Assembly: GCA_026003235.1 (NCBI GenBank) | Contig: BPGW01000004.1 | Span: 146,665-188,819 of the forward strand | DNA: 42,155 nt | Direction of reading: 5' to 3' | Source: Bacteroidia bacterium | GTDB lineage: Bacteria > Bacteroidota > Bacteroidia > SpSt-205 | Shown: piece by piece, positions 27,985 to 37,000 of the stretch | Numbering within the stretch: position 1 is the stretch's first letter | Layout: each line of letters starts with the position of its first letter | Program-made: the position numbers and the translations under genes | Notes under the pieces: model-generated | Told to the model about the DNA's origin: nothing | The model's input: only the letters and a program-made list of their open reading frames with translations | Database searches by the model: none

Positions 27985-28960
27985 CCGTATTCTCACCCAG
28001 GTTGAGGGCACTCTCTCGCCCCACCAAAAACGAGTCTCCCCCAATAACCGACTCCCGCAAGAGCAAATTCCGCACCCGGCTGTAGGCTCCTATGATGCTA
28101 TTCTGGATCACGGCATTCTGGATTTCTACCCCTTCTCCCAAGCTGACGTAGGGGCCGATAATGGTGCGATATAGCTTGCAGGAGGGCGGAACATACACCG
28201 GCGGGATCAGCACCGTATGAGGGTACTCGGTGGGAAGGGGTGGAGGGTTTTTGTCTAAGAGCATGCGATTGGCTTCAAGGAGGGCTTCTTTTCGTTCGCA
28301 GTCAAGCCAGTAACGCACCGGCAGCGCATAAATGGGGATGCCCTGTTGGACCATGCGGTCCAGCGCATCTGTCAGCTGGTACTCTCCATGTGAAGTCAGG
28401 CGGTGCTCAAGCAGGTAAGCGATAGCCTCAAAGAGGGCTAAAGTGTCCTGTATTTTGTACAACCCCACCAGGGCTTGGTTGCTGCGAGGGATGAGCGGTT
28501 TTTCCACTAGGCGCAGAACCTGGCCATTTTCTCCTACTTCTGCAATCCCGAAAGCGGAAGGTGTAGACACGGGGGCCACACCCACCAGCGTGTGGGGCGA
28601 GGAACGGATAGGCTCCCATTCCACTTGTAGGAGGGTGTCTCCAAGCACAATGAGCAGAGGTTCTCCGTGGGGGAAGTGGTCCTTTGTCAGGTAGATAGCG
28701 TGGGCCAGGCCTTGCCGAGGCTCCTGGAGGACAAAATGCAGCGTTACACGCCCTTCATAGGTGGAGAGAAGGTAAGAGCGCACTTTCTCGCTGAGGTACC
28801 CCAGTACGAAGATGAACTCCGAAAAGCCTGCCTGAATCAGGTCGTCTACGATGTGGCTGAGGAGGGGTTTGCCTGCTATGGGAATAAGCGGCTTAGGGTG
28901 GGTATAGGTGTGAGGGCGTAAGTGCATGCCTGCCCCAGCCACGGGTAGGACCACCTTCAT
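27971..28960 (-). CDS. Sugar-phosphate nucleotidyltransferase with left-handed beta-helix tail
   Basis: 329 residues from ATG 28960, supported by an exact -7 element 7 bases upstream; the frame is open further back to 29029 without family sequence. The N-terminal Rossmann-like domain has the signature VAGAGMHLRPHTYTHPKPL, then LVGLYKI and LTSHGEYQLTDAL. The C-terminal hexapeptide-like beta helix (TIIGPYVSLGEGVEIQNAVI) resembles long RmlA-type or GlmU-like enzymes. It should make an NDP-sugar from a sugar-1-phosphate. The usual G-x-G-T-R-L-R-P motif here reads GAGMHLRP, so the first Thr-Arg pair is replaced by Met-His; some Bacteroidota members are likewise divergent at this place. Confidence 0.82.
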   Translation of the reverse strand: MKVVLPVAGAGMHLRPHTYTHPKPLIPIAGKPLLSHIVDDLIQAGFSEFIFVLGYLSEKVRSYLLSTYEGRVTLHFVLQEPRQGLAHAIYLTKDHFPHGEPLLIVLGDTLLQVEWEPIRSSPHTLVGVAPVSTPSAFGIAEVGENGQVLRLVEKPLIPRSNQALVGLYKIQDTLALFEAIAYLLEHRLTSHGEYQLTDALDRMVQQGIPIYALPVRYWLDCERKEALLEANRMLLDKNPPPLPTEYPHTVLIPPVYVPPSCKLYRTIIGPYVSLGEGVEIQNAVIQNSIIGAYSRVRNLLLRESVIGGDSFLVGRESALNLGENTVMEL

Positions 28961-28967
28961 GAAGCAG

Positions 28968-28975
28968 CAAAGGTA
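28968..28975 (-). promoter_or_regulatory. -7 promoter element TACCTTTG
   Basis: Exact TAnnTTTG on the minus strand, ending 7 bases before the ATG at 28960. Confidence 0.65.
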
Positions 28976-29017
28976 GAGGAGTTTCTTTACCGTTCGCCAT
29001 TCCCCATTTGCCAATAG

Positions 29018-29055
29018 ACCCCTCCCCACTTCATGAATGCACCAAGGAGGGGGGT
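29018..29055 (-). terminator. Possible hairpin after the UbiA gene
   Basis: CCCCTCC (29019-29025) pairs with GGAGGGG (29046-29052) across a 20-base loop, just beyond the end of the prenyltransferase. No T-run follows on the minus strand, so this is weak. Confidence 0.25.
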
Positions 29056-29059
29056 ATTT

Positions 29060-29912
29060 TCACAAGGCCCATACCGCTATGAGGCCGCCTGCCATGGCGA
29101 TCTTGAGGGCTCGGCTTAGACGAGGGTAATCGCCCCACCGCACCCAAAGCAGGGGAAGAACCACGGCTACGCTGACCAGCAGGAGGTATCCCCAGGCCCA
29201 TTTGTCCCAGAGTACGCCTTGCACAAGGAAAGGAAGCCCTGCCAGAACCAGCAAAAGTCCCCATACGCTGCGCAGGAGGCGATTCCAGGCTTGGGGGGGA
29301 GAGCTGGGTAGGGAGGGAGCGTACGCCGTACAAGCGGTCGCCGGGGAGGTCTTCGGCGTCTTTGACCAGCTCCCGAGCGAAGTTGAATACAATGGCCAGC
29401 GGGATAAGCCAATCGGCGGCGTAGGTGGTGGTTCGGGTCAGCAGCATCACTTCCCAAGGCACGAGGCCTGTGAGGGTGGCCACGAGGGCGTTGCCGGGCA
29501 GGCCGGTTTTCTTGCCCCAGCGCGCATACCAGGCCAGCGCTACCAGCGCCGCCAGGTGTAGGAGGCTGACCTTCCAGGGTAGTCCTACACACAAAAGCAG
29601 CGAAGCGGCCCATATCACGAGGGTAGCCGTAAGAAGTCGGCGCACCCCCACCAGGGCTACCCACCGAGCCCGGAGAGGGCGGTTGATGCGGTCTATAGCC
29701 CGATCGTACAGGGCATTGAGCCAGTAGCCGCCTGCCGCAATCCCCACGGTACTGAGAAGCATCTGAATCCAGCGTTCTGCGTACAGCGTTAGGGTTGGGG
29801 CTTCCCGCAGTAGAAGGCCGTAGGTGCAACCGCTTGTAAGGCCCATCAGCACAAGGTTCACGGGCCTAGCCAGAAAAATAAGCCCGTAGAGCAGCCGGCG
29901 CTGCCTCTTCAA
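29060..29912 (-). CDS. UbiA-family membrane prenyltransferase (one inserted base)
   Basis: About 284 codons, nearly all hydrophobic helices. First aspartate-rich motif NALYDRAIDRINRPLR (family consensus NDxxDxxxDxxxRP, with Ala for the first Asp); second motif RELVKDAEDLPGDRLYG. These enzymes join a polyprenyl diphosphate to an aromatic ring or to glycerol phosphate; the substrate is not readable. A G7 run at 29293-29299 shifts the frame. Read as G6, the sequence continues LSPQAWNRLLRSVWG with two more transmembrane helices and ends at 29060. I prefer a TTG start at 29912, overlapping the esterase stop (TTGA); an ATG at 29960 would lie inside the esterase gene. Confidence 0.82.
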
Positions 29913-31009
29913 GGGCGCCAGACCCGCCGACAAAAGCCCTGAGGAGAGCGCAGCAGCCATAAACCGGATGGAAGCTCAGAAACCCTCTCCACCCTCCCGA
30001 CCTGGCGCCCATCCCAGCTCCACACCTCATAAGGGCCTGAAGAGGCTTCTGTCTCTGGAGGCGGCGTCAAGTTCGTACTGAAGCGGCTATTCCACTGGTA
30101 GAAGTGGTAGCGCAGGAACTGCTCTACATCAGCCATGTAAGGGGGGTTTACGCTGGTTTGGGTGCCATAAGGCACATGTCCCGCGCCTTGCCAGGTGAAG
30201 AGAGCATGGTACAGCCCCCGCTCGGCCGCTACGGAGTCTATGTTGTAGCCGCCTTCCACTTCCAGCGCAATGAAGGGGAGAAGCCCTTTCTTATAGGGGA
30301 CTGTGTTGTCGCCGGTGCCATGCATGGCTACGACGGCAGGGACTTTGGCGGGGCTGATCCAGGCGGTTTTGAGCATGGCCCCCGATAGCGAGAAAACCGC
30401 CGCGAACCGGCTGCTGTAGCCGGGACTGCCCGACCGGCCCTCTATGCCTCCTTGAGAGCGGAGATAGGCGGTATCGGCCTGAGGCACCTGCGCCAGCTCT
30501 TCGGGAGAGGTTATATACGCAGCGTGTAGCGCAGTGAAGGCCCCTGCCGAAGACCCTCCCACATAAATGCGGCTGGTGTCTATACCGTAGGGGTTGTTCT
30601 GTTCGATGACCGACCGCTTGAGGAAGCGAACGAAAGCCTTCAGGTCGTGCACCGCCCGAATGCCGGCCTTGATCCACTCGGTGGCGGTCGGAAACGCCAC
30701 ACCTATGCGATAGTCTATCGTAGCGGTCACGTAGCCCCGCTTAGCGAAATAGCGGGCCAGGTGCGTTACATCGCTATCGTTTCGGGAGCCGGAGATGTAC
30801 CCGCCTCCGAAAAGAAAGACCACCACAGGTCGCCTCGTCTCGGGGTCGTTTTCGGGTAGGTAGAGGTTGGCATAGAGGTTCTGAGGTGAGCCGTAGAGGT
30901 TCTGGGCCGTACCATACTGCACCGTCTCTACCCGAGCCGTGAAGAGGCTATCCCAGTATCGGCCACTCTGAGCCAAGGCCCAACTTAGCGCTAACCCGAC
31001 ATATCGCAC
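29909..31009 (-). CDS. Secreted alpha/beta-hydrolase (carboxylesterase) with T9SS-like tail
   Basis: 366 residues from a GTG at 31009; signal peptide MRYVGLALSWALAQ. Oxyanion-hole motif FLFGGGYISGS, nucleophile elbow GGSSAGAF, HGTGDNTVPY as the probable acid and GAGHVPYG as the probable catalytic His, in the right order for a carboxylesterase/lipase. After the catalytic domain come a TPPPETEASSG linker and about 40 residues (YEVWSWDGRQVG, then LPSGLWLLRS, ending RRVWRP) that look like a short type A T9SS sorting domain. It is probably exported to the surface or medium to act on ester-linked glycans or lipids. The TTG at 31024 would place the start inside the promoter element and was rejected. 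Confidence 0.82.
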   Translation of the reverse strand: MRYVGLALSWALAQSGRYWDSLFTARVETVQYGTAQNLYGSPQNLYANLYLPENDPETRRPVVVFLFGGGYISGSRNDSDVTHLARYFAKRGYVTATIDYRIGVAFPTATEWIKAGIRAVHDLKAFVRFLKRSVIEQNNPYGIDTSRIYVGGSSAGAFTALHAAYITSPEELAQVPQADTAYLRSQGGIEGRSGSPGYSSRFAAVFSLSGAMLKTAWISPAKVPAVVAMHGTGDNTVPYKKGLLPFIALEVEGGYNIDSVAAERGLYHALFTWQGAGHVPYGTQTSVNPPYMADVEQFLRYHFYQWNSRFSTNLTPPPETEASSGPYEVWSWDGRQVGRVERVSELPSGLWLLRSPQGFCRRVWRP

Positions 31010-31013
31010 CTTC

Positions 31014-31021
31014 CAAAGATA
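31014..31021 (-). promoter_or_regulatory. -7 promoter element TATCTTTG
   Basis: Exact TAnnTTTG on the minus strand, ending 4 bases before the GTG at 31009, in the 23-base gap after the preceding gene. Confidence 0.65.
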
Positions 31022-31032
31022 CAAAGGATCGC

Positions 31033-32449
31033 TTATGGGAGGAGCTGAAATAGCTTGTCCATCATGGCGTGGAGGGGGGCAGGAAGGGCGAGGAAGTGTT
31101 TTTCGCGGTAGAGGTGGAGCGATAAACCGGTCTTTTTGGCTTCTATCCAGTCAGGCAGGAGCGTGAGGCGCCATAAGAGCGCTTCGGTGGGATGCTTCTC
31201 CAGGTGGTCGTTCCAGGCCTGCACTGACCGGCTGAGAACCTTTCCTTGGAGGCGGTGCTGGTAGAGCTGGCGCACCCATTTTCTGAGGAGGGGAGCGGAG
31301 GCGATCTTAGGCTCCAGATGCTTCAGTAGGCGCAAAAGAGCCTCCATACTCCTAATCAGCGGCCCCCACGCCCCAGCTTCGGCAGCGAGAACGACCAGCA
31401 GAAGTTCTCCTTGCAGGCGCAGGAAGGGGGTCAATGGAGCTTGGAGGAGCTGGGGTATCTCTTCCAGGGCTTTTGGAGGTATGGCCGGCGAGGTAGAGGA
31501 GTTGCGCCCACGTGAGCCCATTTTCATAGGTGTAGAGGGATTGCCGGCGCACCTGCCGGTCCAAAGCTTCCTTGTAGTAGGGGAGGAAGCTGGGTGGGGC
31601 GTACCGCAGCAAGGTGAGCAAAACCCTATTCAGGAGGACCGCCTGGTACTGTGGTGGGAGGGGTGGGGATAGCCCTTCCCATAGGGGTACCAGGGTCTCT
31701 ATAGGCGAGCTGGCCATCAGGTGCACCAGCCAGGCGTTGAGGCGGGTAGGAACAGCGTTCGCAGGTAGCCGCTCGTACCATCGCAGGGCTTCCTCCAGGT
31801 CGGCTCGGGCTATGGCGTACAAGGCCCGGAGGTTAGCTTCCTGGGCGGCTTGATCCGGCTGGGCAGGTAGGGGTTTTTGCCAGCGAGGATGCCGTGCCAG
31901 CCGTGCCAATAGACGCTGCGCCGATCGCGTGTAAGAACCCCCATGTTCTCGCAAAAGCCGGTGAAAAAGCAGTTGGAGGCGTTGTGTCTCAAGGTTTTGT
32001 TGAAGCTTCTCAAGTTCTGTTTGCAACTTTTGGAGGGTCCAGGTGCTTTGGCGAAGCTTACCTTCGGCGATCTCCCATCGCAGCCGCTGGAAAAGAAATG
32101 AGAGCCTGTCCAGCGGCTCGGAGGGTAGGCGCTCCAAAAGGGCGAAGGCTTCTTCTTTCAGGCCGGCTTGGTAGTAGAGGGTAGCTCCTGTCAGCACCCA
32201 CGCAGGTCGGGCCGGAGCCCGCAAAGGATGGTTGAGATGCCCACTCAGCCAAGCCCGCCGCCATATCCACCGTTCGGCGCGCTGGGCCAGTTCTTTCTCC
32301 GAGCCGGAGAGCACCTGTGGTACGCCCGTTTGGCGCAGACGAACCAGCAAGGCTTGCGTTTTGGGGCCCAGTTCTTGCTTGGCGGCCCAAAGGAGCGCTT
32401 CCCACGCTTCACCCGATAGCCGACGCAGGTAGGTTTGGAGCCTCCCCAT
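31033..32449 (-). CDS. Alpha-helical repeat protein, function unknown (one frameshift)
   Basis: About 472 codons. Nearly the whole sequence is leucine-, alanine- and arginine-rich amphipathic helices (for example ALLERLPSEPLDRLSFLFQR and LARADLEEALRWYERLP-like pairs), suggesting TPR-like or other helical repeats; no catalytic motif and no signal peptide are seen. Cytoplasmic scaffold is a guess. The frame changes near 31472, where the reading should pass from LLYLAG to KALEEIPQLLQAPLTPFLR; the net length indicates one extra base. The start at MGRLQTYLRRL is chosen because an exact -7 element ends 7 bases before it, overlapping the longer open frame. Confidence 0.6.
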
Positions 32450-32456
32450 AGTCCAC

Positions 32457-32464
32457 CAAAAATA
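32457..32464 (-). promoter_or_regulatory. -7 promoter element TATTTTTG
   Basis: Exact TAnnTTTG on the minus strand, ending 7 bases before the ATG at 32449. Confidence 0.6.
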
Positions 32465-32553
32465 GCCCAAATCAGGCTCTGCAGGCCTACTTCCGATTCT
32501 CTCCCGGTCTACCAGACCCTCATCTGAAGCGCAGTTTGGGAGTTCGCGTTCCC

Positions 32554-32561
32554 GAACTTTG
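32554..32561 (+). promoter_or_regulatory. Near-consensus -7 element GAACTTTG
   Basis: One mismatch to TAnnTTTG, ending 7 bases before the ATG at 32569. It shows that the longer TTG-initiated frame from 32536 is not the start. Confidence 0.45.
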
Positions 32562-32568
32562 TACAGAT

Positions 32569-34071
32569 ATGAAAGCGCGTGCGATAATCACAGGATTGGG
32601 GGCGATAGCCCTCGTTTGGGCCAACGACCTACGCATCACGAATTTCTCGGTCAACCAAGCGGCCCAGACCGTGACTTTTAGCATTCAATGGAGCAATGCG
32701 TGGCGCCTTACCACCCCGCCTGGCAACTGGGATGCCGTGTGGGTATTTGTGAAGTTCCGGCCCTGTAATGCCTATACAGACCCTTGGACGCATGGTCAGA
32801 TTAGCACCACGCTTGCGGACCATACGTTTCCTGCGCAGCTTGAGCCGGTGCTCTCGGACGGTAGCGCGGTGGGCATTGACCCTGCGCCTAACAACCTGGG
32901 CGTGATGCTCCGCCCTGCTGCGGCGGGCACTTACGCTACCCTGGGCCCGGTAACCGTCACCCTCAAGGTAACGAATATCCCCGCCACGGGCAGCTACGAC
33001 TTCCGCATCTTCGGCATTGAGATGGTCTTCATCCCTCAGGGCAGTTATGTGCTGGGCACCTTGAATGGATGGTATAACTACGACGATGGAGCGGCCTACG
33101 CTTTCGACCAGAATGGAAACAACGACAACCCCCACGTTCCTTACAACATCACCTCCGAGAATTCGGTTGCCCTCAAATGGGCCGGCTCGGGCGCCACTTC
33201 TATAACGGTACCGGCGGCCTTTCCCAAAGGCTACAAGCCCTTCCATGTGATGAAGTACGAGATCTCCCAAGGCCAGTATGCGGCTTTCCTCAGTACCCTC
33301 CCTTCGGGGGCTGCCTCGCTGCGCTATCCGGGTAACTATAACAGCAATAGAAACCGCTTGGCGAGTAATGGAAGCTACCCCAACCAGTACTATTCGGACC
33401 GGGAAGACCGTACGCAAAACTATATCTCCTGGCATGATCTGGCGGCTTATTTGGACTGGGCTGCACTCCGACCGCTTACGGAGATGGAGTACGAGAAGAT
33501 CTGTCGGGGTCCGCTCCCAGAAGTACGAGGGGAGTACGCCTGGGGCACGACGAATATCACTTTTGGGACGACCCTGAGCCTCACACCTGAAAACGGCACC
33601 GAGGTTTTCAGCGCGCCGGCCAACGCTAACTGCACTGGCTATCTTGGATGGGGTGTAAACTATACTGGAGGCGATGGCGGGCAGGGTCCTGTCCGGGTGG
33701 GGATTCACGCGAAGCCCGGCTCTCCTACCCGGGAAGCCAGCGGCGCCGCTTACTATGGCGTGCTTGACATGAGTGGGAATGTCTGGGAAATGGTGGTGAT
33801 GGTCAGTGCGCCGGATGGTACGGTAGGAGCTCCTGCGTACGATGGCAAGTGGGGCGATGGGGTTTTAGACTGGACCACGGGCCAAGCCAATGAGACCACC
33901 TGGCCCCTCGGCAATCCAGGGGGCTTCGGTTTCCGAGGGGGTTCGTGGGGAGATGACTGGCGGTACCACCGGGTCTCTGGGCGATGGTGTTCTAGACCAG
34001 GTCATACTTGCGGGTGGACGCGCGATCCTAACGGTCGAGGTGGAGGTCAGGGGGGGCGAGGCGCTCGCTAA
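32569..34071 (+). CDS. Secreted SUMF1/formylglycine-generating-enzyme-fold protein
   Basis: 500 residues. Signal peptide MKARAIITGLGAIALVWAND; an N-terminal beta domain (ITNFSVNQAAQTVTFSIQW) found in front of several Bacteroidota SUMF1 proteins; then the SUMF1 fold from about residue 155: MVFIPQGSYVLG, HVMKYEISQGQYAAFL, RPLTEMEYEKICRG, LDMSGNVWEMV and GFRGGSWGDDWRYHRVSGR. The closely spaced copper-binding cysteines of true formylglycine-generating enzymes are not evident, so it is more likely a structural or sugar-binding relative, as GldK and GldJ are in gliding/T9SS machinery. It is 12 bases upstream of the giant T9SS protein and probably co-transcribed. The extreme C-terminus (RGGGQGGRGAR) is compositionally odd but may be the normal end. 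Confidence 0.78.
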   Translation: MKARAIITGLGAIALVWANDLRITNFSVNQAAQTVTFSIQWSNAWRLTTPPGNWDAVWVFVKFRPCNAYTDPWTHGQISTTLADHTFPAQLEPVLSDGSAVGIDPAPNNLGVMLRPAAAGTYATLGPVTVTLKVTNIPATGSYDFRIFGIEMVFIPQGSYVLGTLNGWYNYDDGAAYAFDQNGNNDNPHVPYNITSENSVALKWAGSGATSITVPAAFPKGYKPFHVMKYEISQGQYAAFLSTLPSGAASLRYPGNYNSNRNRLASNGSYPNQYYSDREDRTQNYISWHDLAAYLDWAALRPLTEMEYEKICRGPLPEVRGEYAWGTTNITFGTTLSLTPENGTEVFSAPANANCTGYLGWGVNYTGGDGGQGPVRVGIHAKPGSPTREASGAAYYGVLDMSGNVWEMVVMVSAPDGTVGAPAYDGKWGDGVLDWTTGQANETTWPLGNPGGFGFRGGSWGDDWRYHRVSGRWCSRPGHTCGWTRDPNGRGGGQGGRGAR

Positions 34072-34083
34072 CCGCGGCGACTT

Positions 34084-37000
34084 ATGTGGGGTCGTGGGAT
34101 TTTGGGCTGGGCTATAGGGGGCTCCCTTCTCCTTGTAGCCCAGCCCCCAGCTAACGACAACTGCACCAACGCCGCGTTTATTTCTTTTGGCAGCCCTCAT
34201 AATCCCTATGCGGTAGGTACCTTCTACAGCGATACGGTAGATATCACGGCCGCGACCCTCCAGGCAGGGGAGTATATCCCTGCGGGCGTACCGAATGGGA
34301 AGACCGTCTGGTATCGGTTTTACCTGCCGACCACCCGTACGGTGCGCATCGTTTTGCGGCAGGTGGGCACCAGCATTGACCCCACGCACGTAGGGTGGAC
34401 CCTCTATCGGACAAATAGCTGCTTGCCGGGCGCTGCCCAGCGCGTGGATCCCCCCATCGTCCTCATGGAGGGGTATACGCATGCCTGCCTAAAGCGGGGT
34501 TGGTACCTCGTCCAAGTAGGGGCCAACCTGGTAGCCAGCGGCCAGATTTTCTTAGAGCTTATCGTTTCATCACCCCAAATAGAGGCAGGGGCAGAGGCGT
34601 ATTATGACCACATGGCTACCGCACAGAACTTGGGGCTGCTTTCTACCTCCTCCTCCAGTGTGCTGTTGAAGGATGTGACTTTTGACTATGCATGTCAGTC
34701 GGTAAGTGAGGGCGAGGTGATTTGTGACAACGATTCAAGTTGGAGCAAGAGCACCTGGCATGTGTTTCGTACGGATGGGCATGTGGACTGGGTGGGCATA
34801 GAGCTGAGCGAGGACCCTTGGAATAGCGGCAACCCCACGCCTCGGGAGTGGCGCCTTTTCGTGTACCAGGGGAATGCCCTGACGGATTCGGCCAGCGGCC
34901 TCACCCCCCTCGTGAGCTGTGTGCCTCTGGTGCAGAGCAGCGCGAGCGTCCCCTCTCGGTACGACTTTCTATGCCAGCTTCAGCCGAATACGTACTACAC
35001 TATCCGAATTCTTGGGCGCACCGATTATGCCCATCGCGTCCGACTACGCCTCTATGAGCGAGGCAGCCAACCGAGCGTTTCTCCCAATCCCCTTACGATC
35101 CCCTCTACGCACAACTTAGGGACCTTAGCGTTTGGGCCGACATATACCGTAACTGATTACTGGAGCTGCGCTTCTCGCATCAGCTCCAACCTCTGCGGAA
35201 GTCTGGGTACAGCGGTCACGCCTGACGATACGATTGGGGATTTTGACTTAGCGTTGTACTACACCTTCACGCTGAGTGGAGCTGCGCATGTGCGGCTTTG
35301 GCATACTAACCCTTGGTGGTGGTACTACTGCATGGGCACGGTGCGGTTCCGGGTCTTTCAGGGGGTGCCGGCCGTGGATGGGTGTAATCTGACCCACCGA
35401 GCCACGGTGGATAACGATGGGTGGATTCAGTGTCTGGAAGCTGGAACGTATACGGTGCAGGTGTTGGCTCGGCTTAACCGTTCGGTGCTTTGGGGGACTT
35501 GCTGGGGCCCTTATTCGGCGCTGGGACTTCCGGTAAATCTCCACATAGCCTTGGGGTCTACGCCCCAGCAGCGGTTTGGTCTCCATGTGCGCCCTGACGA
35601 AGCCGACCTCATCAACGGTGGGACTCCCCTCACGCCTGGGGTGACTTACTACGCTACTTGGGATACGCTGGATTGTCGCACTACCGTGCTGCCCGCGGGA
35701 GATGTATGTGGCGGTGGAAACAATCGCGCCATCTATCGGATTATCCAAGTGGACCAGCCAGGTATCTTAGAGGTAGGCGGTGGGAACTGGTGGCGCTTTC
35801 GCTACCGCCTCTATAGGGGAGATGCGCGGGTAGAGCCTATCGTCGCTGGCCGCATTCAGAATCTTATTGACCAGATGGGATGCCAAGATCTGTACTGGCC
35901 CGCGAAAGTGTGCGTAACGCCAGGCTATTATACGCTGGTGAGCTTTGGGGATGATGGAGACATCGGAGAGCGAGATCGGCCTTGGGTGCGTCTGCATGTG
36001 TTTCCGCCAGGGGAAAGGCGATTTTATGATCCTTCTTCGCCGGTTTCACTGCCGGGGGACCCCGACCCGCGTCCCCGCGTAGAGCAGGTTGGCACGCTTG
36101 GAGGGTAGCACGAACTCCCTTACAGCTACTTGGACCCGAGTCACCTGTGACGACAATCCCCTTACGATTTTGGGCTACGCGCCTTGTGGCGGGGCCACCA
36201 AGCAGTTTTACTGGGAAGTGTACATCAGCGAGCCGAGCCTCGTGACTTTTTCGCCTCAATATGATTATGTCGCCTGGCCGGAGTTAGGGGTGGCCGGCTG
36301 GCGGACTTTTCGGGGAAGGATTAGTGACGGTTCCCTTACTGCGCTTGAGCGGGATTGTCACGGAGGGTTTACTGCCTGTATGAGCCCAGGGTGGTACACT
36401 TTTGTGGTGTATGCGTATGGGGGCACCTACAGCTCTCCCAGCTACAGCAGCGGGCGGGGCGGGGCTATCGGAAATCGCATCTGGTTTACAATTAGCCGGG
36501 ACCCTCGCTCTCAGAAGTATGGCACTTTTGCTACGGCAGACCGGCCAGGCAATCTGGATTGGGTTCCCCACTATGTCTATGCCCCTAATCAGCACCGTAG
36601 CTATACCCTGGACTGGGAGTTTTGGCCTTGCTCGAACAATCTTCCTTTTCCGGCGGGCGTTACTCCTTGCGGAGCGGGGCAAAATCGCGTGAGTTATCGG
36701 GTTTTTTCTGTGACGCGCCCCAGCTACCTGGTCATTTATCAGAGTGGGTGCTATGCCAGTTCCCGCCTGTATCAGGGGGATATTACGGCGCTTACGCCGC
36801 CCTTTACGGTGGTGCATGAGTGTTTTTCAGGAACGGGGCGGGTTTGCTGGGTGCCGCCAGGCACCTATACGCTGGTCACGTTTGCGGGGGATGGATGCAT
36901 AGGCCAGACCTATACGCCTACGATTTATGTAGATTCTGTGGGCTATTCCCTGCACAACTATGCTGCGCTGGCGTATGATTTTGGGGCTTTACCTGCGGAC

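Noticed and set aside
32629-33708. 359-codon open frame opposite the SUMF1-like gene
   Set aside because: Composition is Arg/His-rich shadow sequence with no recognisable domain; the plus strand has clear SUMF1 motifs.
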